Source: an uncultured Bacillota bacterium
GTDB taxonomy: Bacteria; Bacillota; Clostridia; Oscillospirales; Oscillospiraceae
Assembly: GCA_947426945.1 (NCBI GenBank)
Contig: CANEFX010000007.1
Coordinates: forward strand, 1 to 64,000
Reading direction: 5' to 3'
Length of the DNA: 64,000 nt
Part shown: one piece after another, positions 1 to 8,301 of the stretch
Layout: every line of letters begins with the position of its first letter
Position numbering within the stretch: the first letter of the stretch is position 1
Notes under the pieces: generated by a model
The model's input: the letters and a program-made list of their open reading frames with translations, nothing else
What the model was told of the DNA's origin: nothing
Databases searched by the model: none
Position numbers and translations under genes: made by a program

Positions 1-95
1 TGTTAATTTTTCTATGAAGCATCGGCAGTTCGGATGAACAGGAATCTGATGAATTAAGGATAATAGTGATACATTTTTGATATTCAGCCTTTCCT

Positions 96-1203
96 TCAAC
101 TCTGGGGAATGCCAGCGAACAATCCAGTGGCAATTTCCATTTTCATTTTCCTAATCAATTGAGCCAATTTTTCCTCGCATTCAGCTTCAGTAGCGGCGTA
201 GATATTCCTGGCCATGCGTTTCCCGTTGACTTTCGGGGAGTAGCGTCCCTCCCAGAGATGGTCATTGATTTGTGTGACACAGCCTGTCCCTGGCTTGCGG
301 TATTTGCCCTTGACCGCCTGGAACGAGGTACGGGTGGGCTTTTTCGGAGCTACCATCTCCAATTGAGGCTCCGCTTTCGCAATGGCCCGGTCGATTTTTG
401 TCGCCGCCGATTGTCGCATCTCGTCGGTGACATGGGCGTAGACATTCAGCGTGGTGGCACTGGAGACGTGGCCGATAACAGCGGACAGCGTTTTGATGTC
501 CATTCCATGTTCCAGCGCGTTGGTTGCAAATGTGTGTCTGAGGTCGTGGAAGCGAACATGCTTGCAGCCCGCCCGCTCCAGGACAGCGGCCAGCTTCTTT
601 CGGACGGCGGCGGGGTCCAGAGGGGAGTCCTCTTTTCTGGGTGAGGGGAACATCCACCGGGAGTTAATAGCCTGTCGGTAATTTTTCAGAATGTCCAGCA
701 CTGACGTTGGGAGGATGACAGACCTGCTGGAGGATTTGGTCTTTGGCTGGGTAACGGTCAAATCCCCCTTTACCCGCTGTACTTGGCGCTCCACCCGCAG
801 TGTCCCTGTCTGGAAATCCAGATCATCCCATCGGAGGGCCAGCAGTTTCCCGCGGCGCAGGCCGGTGGAGAGTTCCAGCAGGAGAAGCTCGAAACAATCA
901 TTTTCTCTCGCCTGAATCAGCAACCGCTGCATCTCCTCCTGAGTCAACACCTGCATCTCTTTGGGATGGGTAGCAGGGACTCTGCAGGCGAGGGCGGGAT
1001 TTTTCAAAATCAGCCCCTGGGCCACCGCCTTGTCCGGCGCCACTCGGCAAGTCACATGACAGCTTTTTGCCATACGGTCCGACAGGCCGGGACCATATTC
1101 CGACCTGTAGAGGAGTCACCCTCCCTGTTTGAGCCGGATGTAGAACTGCTGGAGGTCGCCTGGGGTGAACTTGGCGCAGGGGGATATGCCCCGGCTCCGG
1201 GAT
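96..1203 (-). pseudogene. Tyrosine recombinase (integrase), broken in its N-terminal third
   Basis: The intact 325-residue stretch (96-1073) carries the catalytic domain: the first Arg in TGLRRGKLLALRW, the HDLRHTFAT box and GHVSSATTLNVY with the nucleophile Tyr. It also has the extra C-terminal module (DHLWEGRYSPKVNGKR) typical of integrases of clostridial conjugative elements. Upstream in the same frame the protein continues as FTPGDLQQFYIRLKQGG, a TGA stop, then GLSDRMAKSCH. Before that, IPEPGHIPL lies in another frame. So the core-binding domain has a premature stop near 1117 and a frameshift near 1178. Homology ends near 1203. The fragment could still start at 1073 but would lack most of the core-binding domain. 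No partner element genes are visible. It is probably the relic of an excised or decayed element. Confidence 0.8.
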
Positions 1204-1293
1204 GAGGCACTGTCAGAGTATGACCGAGCAAAGACAGAGGATGAGAAGTCCGCCATTGCGGAACGGCTGCGGGAGAAACTGAATCGTCAGTGA
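1186..1293 (+). pseudogene. Short charged helical fragment next to the integrase relic
   Basis: The plus strand reads an open 35-codon stretch ending at TGA 1291-1293, with the helical, charged ending EYDRAKTEDEKSAIAERLREK. Codon use looks protein-like, and the stretch meets the integrase relic of the other strand almost exactly at the point where integrase homology stops. I infer the tail of an unrelated truncated gene fused at an old junction. I do not recognise the family. No ribosome site precedes the ATG at 1186. From about 1294 to 1387 nothing is visible. Confidence 0.3.
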
Positions 1294-1387
1294 GCGTGGC
1301 CCTATCTTTAGTAGACGCTGGTGCAAAATAAAAAGCTTATCGAGAAGTTTCGGTTGATGATTAAAATGCAGAAGCCACGACTGTTTG

Positions 1388-2143
1388 TTAATATAAGCTC
1401 TCATTGCAGGATTCTTCAATTTGATAAGCCTCATCCATCTGCTCATAGATATGGAACTGCGAGAGAAACAAGATATACCAGACTCCAAGGACAGGCAGAA
1501 GCAATAACGTCCAGGGAGCGAACAGTACAAAAATAACAAGATACCCCAACTGAAGGAGTCCCACGCCCAGCACACGCCAGAAATATTTTGCCCAGAACAG
1601 CAGGCAGTTGCGCAGCCGAATGGACGCTTTTTGATCAAAAAGCACCACCTGGGGCCAGTAGAGGGTGTTGACGATCAGCACCGCCAGCAGGGAAAACAGA
1701 TACAGCGCCACCGTTCCCAGGGAGGGGGATCGCTCCGCCCACCAGAACAGCATAGCCATAAAGGTATATACACCAGCCGCCAGCCCCAGCAGAGCGCCAG
1801 GGATCAGGCTGCCTTTCCAGTTCTGCTTCCAGGCGGTCCTGTAGCCGTCCCACCAGGGCCGGGGGTCGTCCCGCAGGCCCCGGAGGATAGCATCGTACAT
1901 CCCGGCCCAAAAGGGCCCGGCGATCATCCCGCCCAGGAGGGAGACCGGCAGCAGCACCAGGACGCTGGAGGAGGCCACACTGTAAAATACCCCTGCCGCC
2001 AGGGGAGCAAAGCCTGCCAGGGTAAGCAGGTTGGTCTTCCACCACCGCCCGAACCGGGTGGATAGGAGCTGCCGGTAGCGGTAAAAGCCGGTTTGACGCT
2101 CGTTCTCATTAAAGTGGGGGTCCTCGGCAAACAGCAGGCCCAT
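1388..2143 (-). CDS. DUF624 (YesL-like) polytopic membrane protein
   Basis: The 251-residue protein has about six hydrophobic segments, after an N-terminal cytoplasmic stretch with FGRWWKTNLLTLAGF. The amphipathic start, a GPFWAGMYDAILRGLRDDPRPWW loop and the overall plan fit the DUF624/YesL family. Family members often sit beside carbohydrate ABC transporters of the type seen at 4.6-8.1 kb; their function is not established. The start has a strong AAGGAGGAG site. It is the last gene of a leftward operon LacI regulator, 2750-3331, 2159-2749, this gene, with 15 bases separating it from the gene before it. The family assignment rests on pattern memory only. Confidence 0.7.
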   Translation of the reverse strand: MGLLFAEDPHFNENERQTGFYRYRQLLSTRFGRWWKTNLLTLAGFAPLAAGVFYSVASSSVLVLLPVSLLGGMIAGPFWAGMYDAILRGLRDDPRPWWDGYRTAWKQNWKGSLIPGALLGLAAGVYTFMAMLFWWAERSPSLGTVALYLFSLLAVLIVNTLYWPQVVLFDQKASIRLRNCLLFWAKYFWRVLGVGLLQLGYLVIFVLFAPWTLLLLPVLGVWYILFLSQFHIYEQMDEAYQIEESCNESLY

Positions 2144-2158
2144 AATTGTCTCCTCCTT

Positions 2159-2749
2159 TTAAGCGGCGTAATGGCAATGCTCCAAAAAGTTCTCCAGCGT
2201 CTCTAAAGCGCCATCCTCGAAGCCCTCCTGACAGGACAGCTCCGCGCTGACGGCATAGTTCCCGTAGGTCCCGAAGGCGGAAGCGCCGTAGGTATAGGGG
2301 TTGCTCTCTGACGTGTAGGTATAGGTGATAACGATAAATTCCTGGCCGTTGCAGGTTTCTACGGCTTCCGCGTCCACCGCATACTGCCCATAGGCCATAT
2401 CCAGCCACTCCGCCGCCGTTTCCTCCGCCTTTTGGGTGGAGTCGTACCCCGCTGTCAGGAGATAGACCTGGGCGTCATACAGCTGAGCGTCCTCCCCGTC
2501 CTCGTTGACATAGGAGACCGCCTCTCCAATGGACCATGTGGCGTAGTACATCCCCTTTGTGGACAGGACGTCGCTGTTTTCCTGAGCAGTCAGCCCCGCC
2601 GGGGTGTCCACGCCGATTACGTTTCCCAGCGTGACCCAGTCCTCGCTCCAGTCCGAGCCGTCCACAGCTTTAGGCGGTGCGGACTTTCCGCACCCGTTCA
2701 GGCACAGCACGGTGCACAGACACAGGACAGACCATCTCATTTTCTTCAT
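2159..2749 (-). CDS. Predicted lipoprotein of unknown function
   Basis: The 196-residue protein begins with a lipoprotein signal peptide (MKKMRWSVLCLCTVLCLNGC, lipobox LNGC, Cys20), so the mature chain should be anchored outside the membrane. The remainder is acidic, with repeated Tyr/Thr-rich strands (ITYTYTSESNPYTYG) suggesting a beta-rich fold. I do not recognise the family. The TAA stop of the upstream gene overlaps the start (TAAATG), so translation is probably coupled. It lies between a single-span membrane protein and a DUF624 protein in the regulator operon, which suggests an accessory or sensing role at the membrane for the sugar locus. That role is inferred only. Confidence 0.7.
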   Translation of the reverse strand: MKKMRWSVLCLCTVLCLNGCGKSAPPKAVDGSDWSEDWVTLGNVIGVDTPAGLTAQENSDVLSTKGMYYATWSIGEAVSYVNEDGEDAQLYDAQVYLLTAGYDSTQKAEETAAEWLDMAYGQYAVDAEAVETCNGQEFIVITYTYTSESNPYTYGASAFGTYGNYAVSAELSCQEGFEDGALETLENFLEHCHYAA

Positions 2750-3331
2750 TTACGCCATCTCCTTTATCAGCCGGCCCCACAGCCGGTCGCAGTCCTCCAG
2801 ATTTTTCGGGAGCCGCTCCTCCCAAAAGGTCCGGCGGGCCAGATACAGTCCGTTATCCACCGGGAACCAGTCCTCCCGGAGCACCTCATACCCCTCCTGA
2901 AAGCCCTCCGGGTCCTCCAGCAGGAAAAAACAGCTCTCGCAGGCGTCCAGATCGGCCATCAGCTTGACATTGGAGGCGTAGTTATACATGGCCTGCTCGC
3001 TGTCCGGAAGGGTGAGGTACTGATGAATCTGGACCACGATCTTCCCGTCCCCGTTGCAGTCCACCCCCAGCGCCAAAAACCGCTCCTCCCAGGCGGCGGC
3101 TTCCTCCTCCGAGAGAGGGACAGAGGCTGCATAGGCGATCTGATAATCCGGGCGGACCTGGGTAACGGTCTGCCAGACCAGACTGCCCAGGATGCACACC
3201 GCCGCCGCACCGAGAATGACATGCCACTTGTGGTAGTGCCACCAGTTGCGGCGGCGCTGTTTTTTTGTCAGCTCCACGGGCTGGTCGGGCTGGACGTCCT
3301 TGTATTTCCACTTTAAATATTCGCTTGCCAT
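2750..3331 (-). CDS. Single-span membrane protein of unknown function
   Basis: The 193-residue protein has a basic cytoplasmic N-terminus (KKQRRRNWWHYHKWH), one transmembrane helix at about residues 37-57 (VILGAAAVCILGSLVWQTV) and an outside domain of about 130 residues containing DCNGDGKIVVQIHQY, then an acidic Trp/Cys-rich C-terminal half. It starts at ATG 3331 behind AAGGAG and lies 3 bases after the LacI-type gene. The next gene overlaps its stop. No family is recognised. The topology matches extracytoplasmic accessory proteins found beside DUF624 genes. Confidence 0.7.
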   Translation of the reverse strand: MASEYLKWKYKDVQPDQPVELTKKQRRRNWWHYHKWHVILGAAAVCILGSLVWQTVTQVRPDYQIAYAASVPLSEEEAAAWEERFLALGVDCNGDGKIVVQIHQYLTLPDSEQAMYNYASNVKLMADLDACESCFFLLEDPEGFQEGYEVLREDWFPVDNGLYLARRTFWEERLPKNLEDCDRLWGRLIKEMA

Positions 3332-3334
3332 AGC

Positions 3335-4324
3335 TTACTCCTTTGTGGTACCTCCGGCTGCGTAGGTCACGGGCAGGCAGACCAGGCTGGGCAGATTGCT
3401 CCGGTCCTCCCGGAGGAGCAGGTCCACGCTGGTCTCGGCCAGCCGGCCCACGGGTTGGACGATGGTGGAGCAGTAGAGGTCTCCGGTGGCGAAGTGGCGC
3501 AGACCGTCAAAGCCGATGAGCTGCACGTCCTCCGGGACCCGCAGGCCCAGCTCCGTCAAAAAGTCCCGAACGCGGACCGCCAGGGCGTCATTGACGCAGA
3601 AGATGCCGTCGAAGGCCAGCCGCCCCCCGTCCATATGCCCGGCCAGAAAGTCCCGGAAGGGGGCAAGTCCATCCTCGTCGTTGAGGCGCAGGGCGGCGCA
3701 CGCCATCCCCCGCTGGCGGAAGGCTGATTCAAAGCCGTCACCCCGCTTGTCCGACTCGCCGGGGACCCTGGAGCCGATGCGCAGGAACAGGGGGCGGGTA
3801 CAGCCCAGCTCCAGCAGCTTCTCCGCCGCCAGCTGGCCCCCGCCGAAGTTGTCCGAGGCCACGCAGGGGACGCTGGGGCTGAAATAGCGGTCGATGCTCA
3901 CATAGGGCAGCCGGGGGTCGATCTCCAGCTCCGGGTTGTAGGTCAGGCCGATGATGCCGTCCACCTTGTTCTGCTGGACCATCTGAATGCACTTCTGCTC
4001 CGCCGACCGATCGTAGGCGGTGATGGACAGGATGGTCCGGTAGCCCCGGGCTGCCAGGGCAGAGCACACCCCCTGCGCCAGGGCAGAGAAAAAGGGGTGG
4101 GTGATGTCGGGCAGGATCAGGGCCGCCGAGCAGGTCCGGTTGGTCTTCAGCCCCCGGGCGTAGCTGTTCACCTGATAGCCCAGCCGCCGGGCGGCCTCCT
4201 CCACCCGCTTCCGGTAGTCCTCCCCCACGGGGATGTCGTTGAACACCTTGGACACGGTGCCCAGGGCCACGCCCGCCTCCCGGGCCACATCCTTCATGGT
4301 GGGGGCGCTGTCGCGCTGTTTCAT
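3335..4324 (-). CDS. LacI/GalR family transcriptional regulator
   Basis: The N-terminus holds the LacI helix-turn-helix (TMKDVAREAGVALGTVSKVFND) and the hinge region (AARRLGYQVNSYARGLKTNRT). A periplasmic-binding-protein-like effector domain follows to residue 329. ATG 4324 is preferred over an in-frame GTG at 4333, because the GTG is part of the GAGGTGA ribosome site. It is transcribed away from the fructoside transport operon, and LacI-type palindromes lie in the shared intergenic region. It therefore probably represses both arms and is released by a sugar. The DNA-binding class is certain; the effector is inferred from the GH32 gene nearby. Confidence 0.92.
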   Translation of the reverse strand: MKQRDSAPTMKDVAREAGVALGTVSKVFNDIPVGEDYRKRVEEAARRLGYQVNSYARGLKTNRTCSAALILPDITHPFFSALAQGVCSALAARGYRTILSITAYDRSAEQKCIQMVQQNKVDGIIGLTYNPELEIDPRLPYVSIDRYFSPSVPCVASDNFGGGQLAAEKLLELGCTRPLFLRIGSRVPGESDKRGDGFESAFRQRGMACAALRLNDEDGLAPFRDFLAGHMDGGRLAFDGIFCVNDALAVRVRDFLTELGLRVPEDVQLIGFDGLRHFATGDLYCSTIVQPVGRLAETSVDLLLREDRSNLPSLVCLPVTYAAGGTTKE

Positions 4325-4343
4325 GGAATTCACCTCTCAAACT

Positions 4344-4357
4344 GTGAAATGTTTCAC
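4344..4357. promoter_or_regulatory. Candidate LacI-type operator (regulator side)
   Basis: GTGAAATGTTTCAC is a 6-2-6 inverted repeat 20 bases before the regulator start, on the autoregulatory side. A related half-site, GTGAAACGTTA, follows at 4377-4387. The TGAAAC/GTTTCA core is typical of LacI/GalR operators. Confidence 0.6.
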
Positions 4358-4494
4358 CAATAATTTCATTATAGGCGTGAAACGTTATTTTGCAAGTAGT
4401 TTTGAAAAATTTCCAATAAATCGTCCAACTGCACAAAATTAAATGTCTGGTTTTGTGAAAAAGGGAAGAATCTATTTCAAAGCAAAAAAAGTGG

Positions 4495-4550
4495 TTGACA
4501 AGGGACAATATGTGGGACTATCATAAGCATAACGAATATGTAACGTTTCA
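4495..4550 (+). promoter_or_regulatory. Promoter and operator of the fructoside operon
   Basis: TTGACA (4495-4500) and TATCAT (4519-4524) are spaced by 18 bases. The operator-like TGTAACGTTTCA lies at 4539-4550, just downstream of the expected start point, where a bound LacI-type protein would block transcription. Its core matches the sites on the regulator side. Confidence 0.6.
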
Positions 4551-4592
4551 TATCGAAAACCGCAACAAGGAAAGAAATAGGGAGTGACGCAT

Positions 4593-5540
4593 ATGAAAAC
4601 TGGCGTACGCATCTCGGCGGCGGGCTCCGCCGCTCTTGCCCGGCCGGGCAAGAGCCTGGGTCAGAGAATCATGGACAACTGGCAGTTGTACGCGCTGCTG
4701 CTGATTCCCGTGGTACTCACCGTCATTTATAAGTACATCCCCATGTACGGCATTCAGATCGCCTTCCGGGACTTCAAGGCCAGCCGGGGCTATCTGGGCA
4801 GCGAGTGGGTGGGCTGGTACTGGTTCCAGCGCTTTTTCAGCTCCCCCACCTGCTGGCGGATGATTAAGAACACGGTGCTCATCAGTCTGTACAGCCTGCT
4901 GTGGAGCTTCCCCATCCCCATCATTCTGTCCCTGATTATCAACCAGCTCCGGTTTCACAAATTTAAGAGGGTGGTGCAGACGGTTCTGTACGCGCCGCAC
5001 TTTATCTCCGTCATGGTCATCTGCGGTATGATCCGCATCTTCCTCAGCCCCTCGGGGGGCCTGCTCAACCTGATTCTGGGCACCCAGATCGACTTTTTGA
5101 CCCAGTCCTCCGCTTTCCGTACCATCTACATCGCCTCCGGTATCTGGCAGGATGCCGGCTGGGGCTGCATCATCTACCTGGCCACCCTGGCCAACGTGGA
5201 CCCCGGCCTCTACGAGGCAGCCAAGATCGACGGCGCGTCGGTGTTTCAGCGCATCAAAAATATCGACATCCCCGAGCTGCTGCCCATGGCCATCCTGAAT
5301 CTGATTATGGCCGCCGGCGGCCTGATGAACGTGGGCTTTGAGAAGGTCTGGCTGCTCCAGACCGACCTGAACCGGGCCACCTCCGACGTGATCGCCGTCT
5401 ATGTGTACCAGCAGGGCATCGAGAGCGCCAAATACAGCTACTCCACGGCGGTGGGCCTGTTCAACACGGCGGTGAACATTGTGCTGCTGCTCATTGTCAA
5501 CAAGGTGGCGTCCAAGGCCTCGGACGTGGAATTTGTGTAA
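4593..5540 (+). CDS. Carbohydrate ABC transporter permease (LplB type)
   Basis: The protein of about 315 residues has six hydrophobic segments and the inner-membrane-component loop EAAKIDGASVFQRIKNIDIPELLPM, which contains the EAA motif contacting the ATPase. The N-terminal span region LLLIPVVLTVIYKYIPMYG and the FRDF signature are typical of the LplB/YtcP group that moves oligosaccharides. ATG 4593 is preferred over GTG 4584 because GGGAG sits just before it at the right distance. It is the first gene of the transport operon. No ATPase gene is in the cluster; such systems usually share an MsmX-type ATPase encoded elsewhere. Confidence 0.92.
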   Translation: MKTGVRISAAGSAALARPGKSLGQRIMDNWQLYALLLIPVVLTVIYKYIPMYGIQIAFRDFKASRGYLGSEWVGWYWFQRFFSSPTCWRMIKNTVLISLYSLLWSFPIPIILSLIINQLRFHKFKRVVQTVLYAPHFISVMVICGMIRIFLSPSGGLLNLILGTQIDFLTQSSAFRTIYIASGIWQDAGWGCIIYLATLANVDPGLYEAAKIDGASVFQRIKNIDIPELLPMAILNLIMAAGGLMNVGFEKVWLLQTDLNRATSDVIAVYVYQQGIESAKYSYSTAVGLFNTAVNIVLLLIVNKVASKASDVEFV

Positions 5541-5553
5541 GGGGGCGGAACAA

Positions 5554-6453
5554 ATGGCGAAAAAGAAAGACCTGTCCACCGGCATGTCCGAGCGGACCAG
5601 CGACATCATTCTGGTGGCCATCTGCGCGGTGGTCCTTGTGATTGTGGCCTACCCGCTGTACTATGTGCTGGTGGCCTCCTTCTCCGACCCCTACCAGGTG
5701 TACGCCGGCAAGACCTTCCTGCTGCCCAGCGGTTTTACCCTGGACGGCTACAAGGCGGTATTTGCGGAGAAGAACATCGTCTCCGGCTTCCTGAACTCGG
5801 TAAAATACACCGTCATCGGCACCGTCTTTTCGGTGGTAATGCTGTACATCACCGCCTACCCCCTGGCCCAGAGGGACCTGCCGGGGCGCAAGGCGCTGAG
5901 CATCTTCTTCCTGATTACCATGTACTTCGGCGGCGGGCTGGTTCCCACCTACCTGGTGGTGAAGTCCACCGGCCTGGTGGGCAGCATGTGGTCCCTGTTC
6001 CTCCCCGGTGGGGTGGCGGTGGGAAACATGATTATCGTCCGCAACTACTTCCAGAATTCCATTCCCCACGACCTCATTGAGGCCAGCGAGATCGACGGCT
6101 GCTCCAAGCTGCGCACCTTCTTCAGCGTAGTAATCCCTCTGTCCATGCCCATCATGGCGGTGATGGTGGTCTTTTCCATGGTGGCCTACTGGAACGACTG
6201 GTTCACCGCCCTGATCTACCTGGGAGGCAAGGGCACTCCCCTGCCTCTGGTCATGCGGAATATCCTCATCAAGAGCTCCGCCTCCGCCTCTCAGGCGGCC
6301 ACCATCTCCGGCGGCTACGCCGAGCTGAACAAGCTCACCGAGCTGCTGAAATTCTGCTCCATGATCGTGGCGGCGGTGCCCATGCTGGTCATCTATCCCT
6401 TCGTCCAGAAGCACTTCGAGAAGGGCTTCATGGCCGGGGCCGTCAAGGGTTAA
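5554..6453 (+). CDS. Carbohydrate ABC transporter permease (YtcP type)
   Basis: The 299-residue second permease has about six membrane segments and the EAA loop EASEIDGCSKLRTFFSVVIPLSMP, ending with FEKGFMAGAVKG, the usual C-terminus of this group. ATG 5554 follows GGGGGCGG at a normal distance and lies 13 bases after the first permease stop. An upstream in-frame extension into the first permease gene is out of character and is rejected. It should pair with the 4593-5540 product to form the membrane channel. Confidence 0.92.
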   Translation: MAKKKDLSTGMSERTSDIILVAICAVVLVIVAYPLYYVLVASFSDPYQVYAGKTFLLPSGFTLDGYKAVFAEKNIVSGFLNSVKYTVIGTVFSVVMLYITAYPLAQRDLPGRKALSIFFLITMYFGGGLVPTYLVVKSTGLVGSMWSLFLPGGVAVGNMIIVRNYFQNSIPHDLIEASEIDGCSKLRTFFSVVIPLSMPIMAVMVVFSMVAYWNDWFTALIYLGGKGTPLPLVMRNILIKSSASASQAATISGGYAELNKLTELLKFCSMIVAAVPMLVIYPFVQKHFEKGFMAGAVKG

Positions 6454-6464
6454 GGAAGGAGCGC

Positions 6465-8150
6465 GTGAAAATGAACGTCAGAAAAATTGTTTCCGGCGCC
6501 CTGTGCGCCGCTATGCTGGCAGGCCTTCTGTCCGGCTGTTCCGGGGGACTGGTGGTCAATGTGAACGACGGCACCGTCAACCCCAATACCGACCAGACCG
6601 AATTTGACATCATGGGCGGCATCTCCGCCCTGTCCGGGGGCTATGAGGACAACCAGGTGCTGAACGCCCTCCAGGACAGCGCCGGCATCAAAATCAACTG
6701 GGAGACCATGTCCGACTCCCTGGCCGAGCAGGTGAACATCCGCATTACCGGCGGGCAGTACCCCGACGCCTTTATGGGGGTGGGCTTCTCCAACTATGAC
6801 CTGGCCCGGTATGGGGACGACGGCACCTTTTTGGATGTGACCCCTTACCTCACCCCGGACATTATGCCCAACCTGTGCGCCATCCTGGAGGAGCACCCGG
6901 AGATCCGGGCGGCCATCACCCAGGAGGACGGCAGGATCTACGGTCTGCCCTCCGGGGAGCAGATGACCACCGCGGGCATCGGCGCGGAAATGGAGGACGC
7001 CTACTCCATCTTCTCCGTCCCCCAGTACAGCATGATTAACAAGGCCTGGCTGGACGACCTGGGGCTGGAGGTGCCCACCTCTCTGGATGAGCTGCACGAC
7101 GTACTGAAGGCGTTTAAAGACAACGACATGTCCGCCAGGTACTACGGCAACGCCCCCGGGTCCACCTTGCCTATGACCACCGGCTTTGACGAGTGGTGCT
7201 GGGGCCAGAATATCTTTTACTCCGGCTTTGGCTTCACCAACTGGCCCAACGATGTCATCAACGACATCCACCTGAAAAGTGACAAGACCGTGGAATTTGT
7301 CTGCGCCAGCGACGCCTATCGGGACTGCTTGACCTACTTCCACGACTGGTACGCGGAGGGCTTGATGGATGTGGAGATGTTCTCCCAGAGCGACAGCCAG
7401 CTCATCGCCAAGTGCCAGCAGGGCTACGTAGGCGTGTCCGTGTGGTGGTACATCGAGGAGCTCATGGGGGACTACGCCAAGGACTACGTCTTCCTGCCGC
7501 CCCTCACCGGGCCCAAGGGGACGGAGTATGAGGGCGTCTGCGGCGTGACCATTCGTCCCGGCTCGCCCATCAAGTCTGGCGACCTGTGTATCACCAACAA
7601 GTGCAAGAGCCCCATCAACCTGCTGAAATTCTTTGACCAGTGGTACGACGGCGAGACCGTCATGCAGCTGCAATACGGGCCCATCGGCGTGTTTTTCACC
7701 GGCCAGGACAGCAAGGGTATGTGGCTGGCCATCACCGAGGACCAGGCCCGTGCCCAGTACAACCGCAGCGCCGGCGAGGTGCGCAACCTGTATGAGGTCT
7801 ACGGCCCCAAGCTGATTCTGGCGGAGTACTACAGCGACGTGTTCTACATGGAGGACCGGGCCATTGAGCGGCTCACCGACCTGGACCAGTTCTGGATGCC
7901 CTATGTGGAGGACGCCACCTTCTATCCCGTGGACTGCGTCTTCACCGGCATGGAGATGGAGACCATCGACTGGCACAAGACCGACTTTGAGACCGCCGTC
8001 AAGGAGCGGGAGGGACTCTGGCTTCGGGACGGCGGGCCCACCGACGCCGAGTGGGAGGAGTACAAGACCTATCTGAGTAAAAAGTGCGGTATGGACGACC
8101 TGCTGAAGGTCTACCAGGACGCCTACGACCGCTACAGCGCGGCGGAGTAG
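6465..8150 (+). CDS. Extracellular solute-binding lipoprotein (sugar ABC transporter)
   Basis: The roughly 560-residue protein has a lipoprotein signal peptide (AAMLAGLLSGC). Its length and organisation (FDIMGGISALSGGYEDN, later a long Trp/Tyr-rich binding lobe) fit the LipO/YtcQ-type family 1 solute-binding proteins that pair with LplB/YtcP permeases. AAGGAAGGA precedes both GTG 6465 (4 bases) and ATG 6471 (10 bases), so either could be the start. The mature protein is the same in both cases. The adjacent GH32 enzyme suggests a fructose-containing oligosaccharide ligand; this is inferred. Confidence 0.9.
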   Translation: MKMNVRKIVSGALCAAMLAGLLSGCSGGLVVNVNDGTVNPNTDQTEFDIMGGISALSGGYEDNQVLNALQDSAGIKINWETMSDSLAEQVNIRITGGQYPDAFMGVGFSNYDLARYGDDGTFLDVTPYLTPDIMPNLCAILEEHPEIRAAITQEDGRIYGLPSGEQMTTAGIGAEMEDAYSIFSVPQYSMINKAWLDDLGLEVPTSLDELHDVLKAFKDNDMSARYYGNAPGSTLPMTTGFDEWCWGQNIFYSGFGFTNWPNDVINDIHLKSDKTVEFVCASDAYRDCLTYFHDWYAEGLMDVEMFSQSDSQLIAKCQQGYVGVSVWWYIEELMGDYAKDYVFLPPLTGPKGTEYEGVCGVTIRPGSPIKSGDLCITNKCKSPINLLKFFDQWYDGETVMQLQYGPIGVFFTGQDSKGMWLAITEDQARAQYNRSAGEVRNLYEVYGPKLILAEYYSDVFYMEDRAIERLTDLDQFWMPYVEDATFYPVDCVFTGMEMETIDWHKTDFETAVKEREGLWLRDGGPTDAEWEEYKTYLSKKCGMDDLLKVYQDAYDRYSAAE

Positions 8151-8277
8151 GGGGCGGCCTCTGTGCCGCCCCGTTCCCCAATAACATACCTCTGTGCCGC
8201 CCCATTCCCCCAATAACATACCGCCACAAACAGAAGCCTTCCCCGAAACAGCGGGGCGGCGCGGAGGCCGCCCCCTA
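8151..8277. repeat. Intergenic direct and inverted repeat cluster
   Basis: Two near-identical 30-base units (CCTCTGTGCCGCCCC followed by TTCCCC AATAACATAC) lie in tandem. The first GGGGCGGCCTC is repeated in inverted form as GAGGCCGCCCCCTAC near 8266. The array can fold into alternative GC-rich hairpins between the binding-protein and GH32 genes, so it may tune mRNA decay or read-through to the downstream genes. Confidence 0.6.
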
Positions 8278-8301
8278 CAATTTCTTTCAGGAGGAACCGT
8301 T

